Assembly: GCA_964635875.1 (NCBI GenBank)
Contig: CAZWRK010000011.1
Coordinates: 1 to 51,808, forward strand
Length of the DNA: 51,808 bases
Direction: 5' to 3'
From: CAZWRK01 sp964635875
Lineage (GTDB): Bacteria; Pseudomonadota; Gammaproteobacteria; Burkholderiales; Aquaspirillaceae
Positions 50,018 to 51,808 of the stretch are shown piece after piece. The notes beneath the pieces are model-generated. The model did not search any database and was not told the origin of the DNA. It worked only from the letters and a program-made list of their open reading frames with translations. A program made the translations under genes and the position numbers. How positions within the stretch are numbered: the stretch's first letter is position 1; each line of letters opens with the position of its first letter.

Positions 50018-50670
50018 TTGTTTCTATTCATCAACCTGCCTATTTGCCTTGGTTAGGGTATTTGTCTCGGATTGCAGAGAGTGACATTTTTGTATTTCTA
50101 GATTCTGTTCAATTCGAAAAAAACAGCTATACCAATCGCAATAAAATCAAAACGGCATCTGGCCCTATTTGGTTAACAATCCCTGTGCGCTTGCAAGGCC
50201 ATCTTGATAAGTTATTATTTGAAATTGAAGTTGATCAGTCTCAACCTTGGTTAAAAAAGCACTTAAAGTCTATTGAGTATTCGTACCGAAATGCGCCAGA
50301 TTTTTCGAGAAAAATGGCGCTGATTTCAGATTTATATCATCGCTGCGATCATGTTAACTTTTCTAATTTTTGTTTTGAACAGCTTGAGTTCTGGCTGGAG
50401 CAGCTTGACATAAAAACAAAAATTATTCGCTCATCTTCCTTAAATTTAAATTCTCGTAAATCTGATTTGGTTTTAGATATCTGCCAATCGTTAGGGGCAA
50501 GTTCTTATTTGTCTGGCCCATTTGGTCGTGATTATCTGGATGTAAATAAATTTTTGGCGGAAAATATTAACGTCAATTTTCATGAGTACAAGCACCCTGA
50601 ATATCCACAGTTGCATGGAGACTTTGTTCCTGCAATGGGTGTGATTGATTTTTGGTTTAATTGTAAATAA
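50014..50670 (+). CDS. WbqC-like family protein
   Basis: 218-residue protein starting at GTG 50014, overlapping the acyltransferase stop by four bases. The N-terminal VSIHQPAYLPWLGYLSRIAE is the hallmark of the WbqC-like family, with DSVQFEKNSYTNRNKIKT, LTIPVR and SLGASSYLSGPFGRDYL further on. Family members are common in O-antigen and surface-sugar clusters; a role in forming an amide on an amino sugar has been suggested, but I know of no firm reaction for it. No signal peptide or membrane segment is seen. The histidine/glutamine in the IHQPAYLPW motif and the conserved NR pair are candidate active-site residues. Confidence 0.85.
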   Translation: MIVSIHQPAYLPWLGYLSRIAESDIFVFLDSVQFEKNSYTNRNKIKTASGPIWLTIPVRLQGHLDKLLFEIEVDQSQPWLKKHLKSIEYSYRNAPDFSRKMALISDLYHRCDHVNFSNFCFEQLEFWLEQLDIKTKIIRSSSLNLNSRKSDLVLDICQSLGASSYLSGPFGRDYLDVNKFLAENINVNFHEYKHPEYPQLHGDFVPAMGVIDFWFNCK

Positions 50671-50682
50671 TAGGGCTAGATT

Positions 50683-51363
50683 ATGAGCTTTTCATCTGAA
50701 TGGGAAAAAACTTACCAAGCTAGCCAGCATTTGAGTGTGTGGCCTTGGTCTGATTTGGTTTCTTATGTATGTCGCTATGCAAAACCGACAGATGGTGTTG
50801 TGAGCCGTGTATTAGAGTTAGGGTGTGGTGTTGGTGCAAATATTCCTTTTTTCTTAGCAAACCCATTTGATTACTCTTCTGTAGAGGGGAGTGCTTCTGC
50901 TGTTTCTGTTTTGCACCGAGCATACCCACAATTGGTTAATAAAATCGTGGTGGGTGATTTTACAAAGGAGATTCCTTTCTCGGGTGAATTTGATCTCATC
51001 ATTGACCGTGTTTCGCTTCCTCATAATTCAACCGAAGCTATTTTAAATTGTTTGAAAGTCTGTTTTTCAAAGCTCAAGCCCGGTGGGAAGATGATTGGAA
51101 TTGATTGGTTTTCTACCGAGCATAAAGATTCAAAAAAAGGGGATGAGGTTGATTTGTTTACACGAACAAATTTGCCGAGCGATTCTCATCTTCATGGCCT
51201 AGGCTGCGTGCATTTTTTTAATCAGGAACACTTGTCTTATCTTCTACAAGAGGCAGGATTTACTATTCAACGTTTAGAGCATAAATCACACGATCTTTAT
51301 ATTCCTGAGTCCCAGGCTGGGCGTTTGGCGTGGTGGCACTTTGTGGCATTAAAACCGGAGTGA
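50683..51363 (+). CDS. Class I SAM-dependent methyltransferase
   Basis: 226-residue methyltransferase, 13 bases after the WbqC-like gene. The SAM-binding motif I is RVLELGCGVGANIPFFLANP (about 42-61), with the acidic motif II at SSVEGSASAVSVL, motif IV FDLIIDRVSLPHN and post-motif KLKPGGKMIGIDWFS. It does not belong to the same group as the methylase between pseB and pseC, since the N-terminus (SFSSEWEKTYQASQHLSVWP) differs. The cluster thus has two methyltransferases. Substrate unknown; O- or N-methylation of the surface sugar is the likely role from context. Confidence 0.85.
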   Translation: MSFSSEWEKTYQASQHLSVWPWSDLVSYVCRYAKPTDGVVSRVLELGCGVGANIPFFLANPFDYSSVEGSASAVSVLHRAYPQLVNKIVVGDFTKEIPFSGEFDLIIDRVSLPHNSTEAILNCLKVCFSKLKPGGKMIGIDWFSTEHKDSKKGDEVDLFTRTNLPSDSHLHGLGCVHFFNQEHLSYLLQEAGFTIQRLEHKSHDLYIPESQAGRLAWWHFVALKPE

Positions 51364-51365
51364 TT

Positions 51366-51808
51366 ATGTCGACTAAAAAAATTGCTGTAATTGCCGCACA
51401 TCCTGATGATGAGATTTTAGGGTGCGGTGGCACGATTGCTCGCCATATCGCGGCAGGTGATGAGGTTCATGTACTCATTATGGCTGAGGGTGAGACAAGC
51501 CGTTTGCATGCAAGAAATCGAGAGAATGTTTCTGAAAAACTCGATGCTTTGGGTGAGGCAGCGAGGCGGGCGCATGCTATTTTAGGGACCTCTTCGCTTA
51601 AGATGTTGCCACTGCCTGACAATCGCTTAGATAGTCTCGATTTGCTCGATGTTATTAAATACGTCGAAGATTTTGTTGAGTATTTTTCTCCTGAAATTGT
51701 TTATACGCACTTTCCTAATGATCTGAATATTGATCACCGTATCGTCAGCGAGGCTGTTCAAACGGCTTGCCGTCCTATCCCCAATGCTTGTGTGAAAACC
51801 ATTTTGTT
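51366..51808 (+). CDS. PIG-L family (LmbE-like) deacetylase, cut by window edge
   Basis: Zinc-dependent N-deacetylase family that removes acetyl groups from GlcNAc-type sugars. The first 147 residues are present: the metal-binding AAHPDDEILGCGGTIARH (H12, D14, D15), MAEGETSRLHARNRENVS, LPDNRLDSLDLLDVIK and THFPNDLNIDHRIVSEAV with the third ligand histidine. The typical length is 220-250 residues, so the gene runs past the right edge. It starts three bases after the preceding stop. Next to an acyltransferase and a WbqC-like protein it suggests exchange of an acetyl group on the sugar for another substituent, an inference from context. Confidence 0.92.
   Translation, partial: MSTKKIAVIAAHPDDEILGCGGTIARHIAAGDEVHVLIMAEGETSRLHARNRENVSEKLDALGEAARRAHAILGTSSLKMLPLPDNRLDSLDLLDVIKYVEDFVEYFSPEIVYTHFPNDLNIDHRIVSEAVQTACRPIPNACVKTIL

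Noticed and set aside
1..51808. Neisseria-type DNA uptake sequences, given the comEA gene
   Set aside because: I saw no repeated copies of GCCGTCTGAA-like 10-mers; single partial matches occur by chance. A genome-wide word count would be needed.
1..51808. tRNA, rRNA, 4.5S RNA, CRISPR arrays, insertion sequences, prophage genes
   Set aside because: None was recognised on reading both strands; a covariance-model scan was not possible, so small RNAs may be missed.

Overview
The window reads as a chromosomal segment of a Gram-negative betaproteobacterium, most likely of the order Neisseriales. I infer this from protein resemblance (GroES, CysB, RstA, ZipA, LigA), from outer-membrane lipoprotein maturation by Lnt, from Rho-independent terminators of ordinary form, and from conserved gene order: miaB-ybeZ-ybeY-ybeX-lnt, ffh beside ypjD, smc followed by zipA-ligA, and yqgE-ruvX. 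Genus cannot be read from the sequence alone. There are two runs of exactly 100 N (37274-37373 and 40165-40264); they are assembly gaps of nominal length and each damages a gene.

Layout. 1-1022: groES-groEL (groEL cut by the left edge) behind a perfect CIRCE operator that overlaps a promoter. 1066-8303, minus strand: miaB, an intrinsic terminator, then ybeZ-ybeY-ybeX-lnt and an LTA-synthase-like membrane sulfatase. 8492-11629, plus: an RstA/RstB two-component system overlapping a FUSC-type membrane exporter gene. 11678-17600, minus: sulfate uptake (sbp, an alpha/beta hydrolase, an 18-codon leader ORF, cysT, cysW, cysA, cysB), with a shared 20-bp upstream motif in front of sbp and of the leader ORF. 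17608-21389, minus: purB, an ATP-grasp protein of unknown substrate, ffh. 21533-31072: housekeeping and orphan genes (ypjD, comEA, photolyase, ylqF/rbgA, an FAD oxidoreductase, a DUF4116 tandem-repeat protein, a SpmA-SpmB fusion, a DUF3592 protein, ruvX, yqgE). 31241-40933, plus: smc, a nitrate/nitrite-sensor-type chemoreceptor, the 3' end of a beta-carbonic anhydrase, zipA and ligA. 40948-43858, plus: galU, hpt, a methylthioinosine phosphorylase and a peptide deformylase.

43910-51808, plus: a tightly packed polar cluster for a pseudaminic-acid-type nonulosonic sugar: pseB, a methylase, pseC, pseF, pseG, pseI, then a left-handed beta-helix acyltransferase, a WbqC-like protein, a second methyltransferase and a PIG-L-type deacetylase cut by the right edge. 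Most junctions overlap by one to four bases, so it is probably one operon. No GNAT-type PseH is present where it normally lies (between pseG and pseI). The four-gene tail looks like a sugar-tailoring set and is the most promising place for undescribed biochemistry. The product probably decorates flagellin or a surface polysaccharide, but no flagellin or glycosyltransferase gene lies in the window to decide this.

No rRNA, tRNA, CRISPR array, insertion sequence, integrase or phage gene was recognised.
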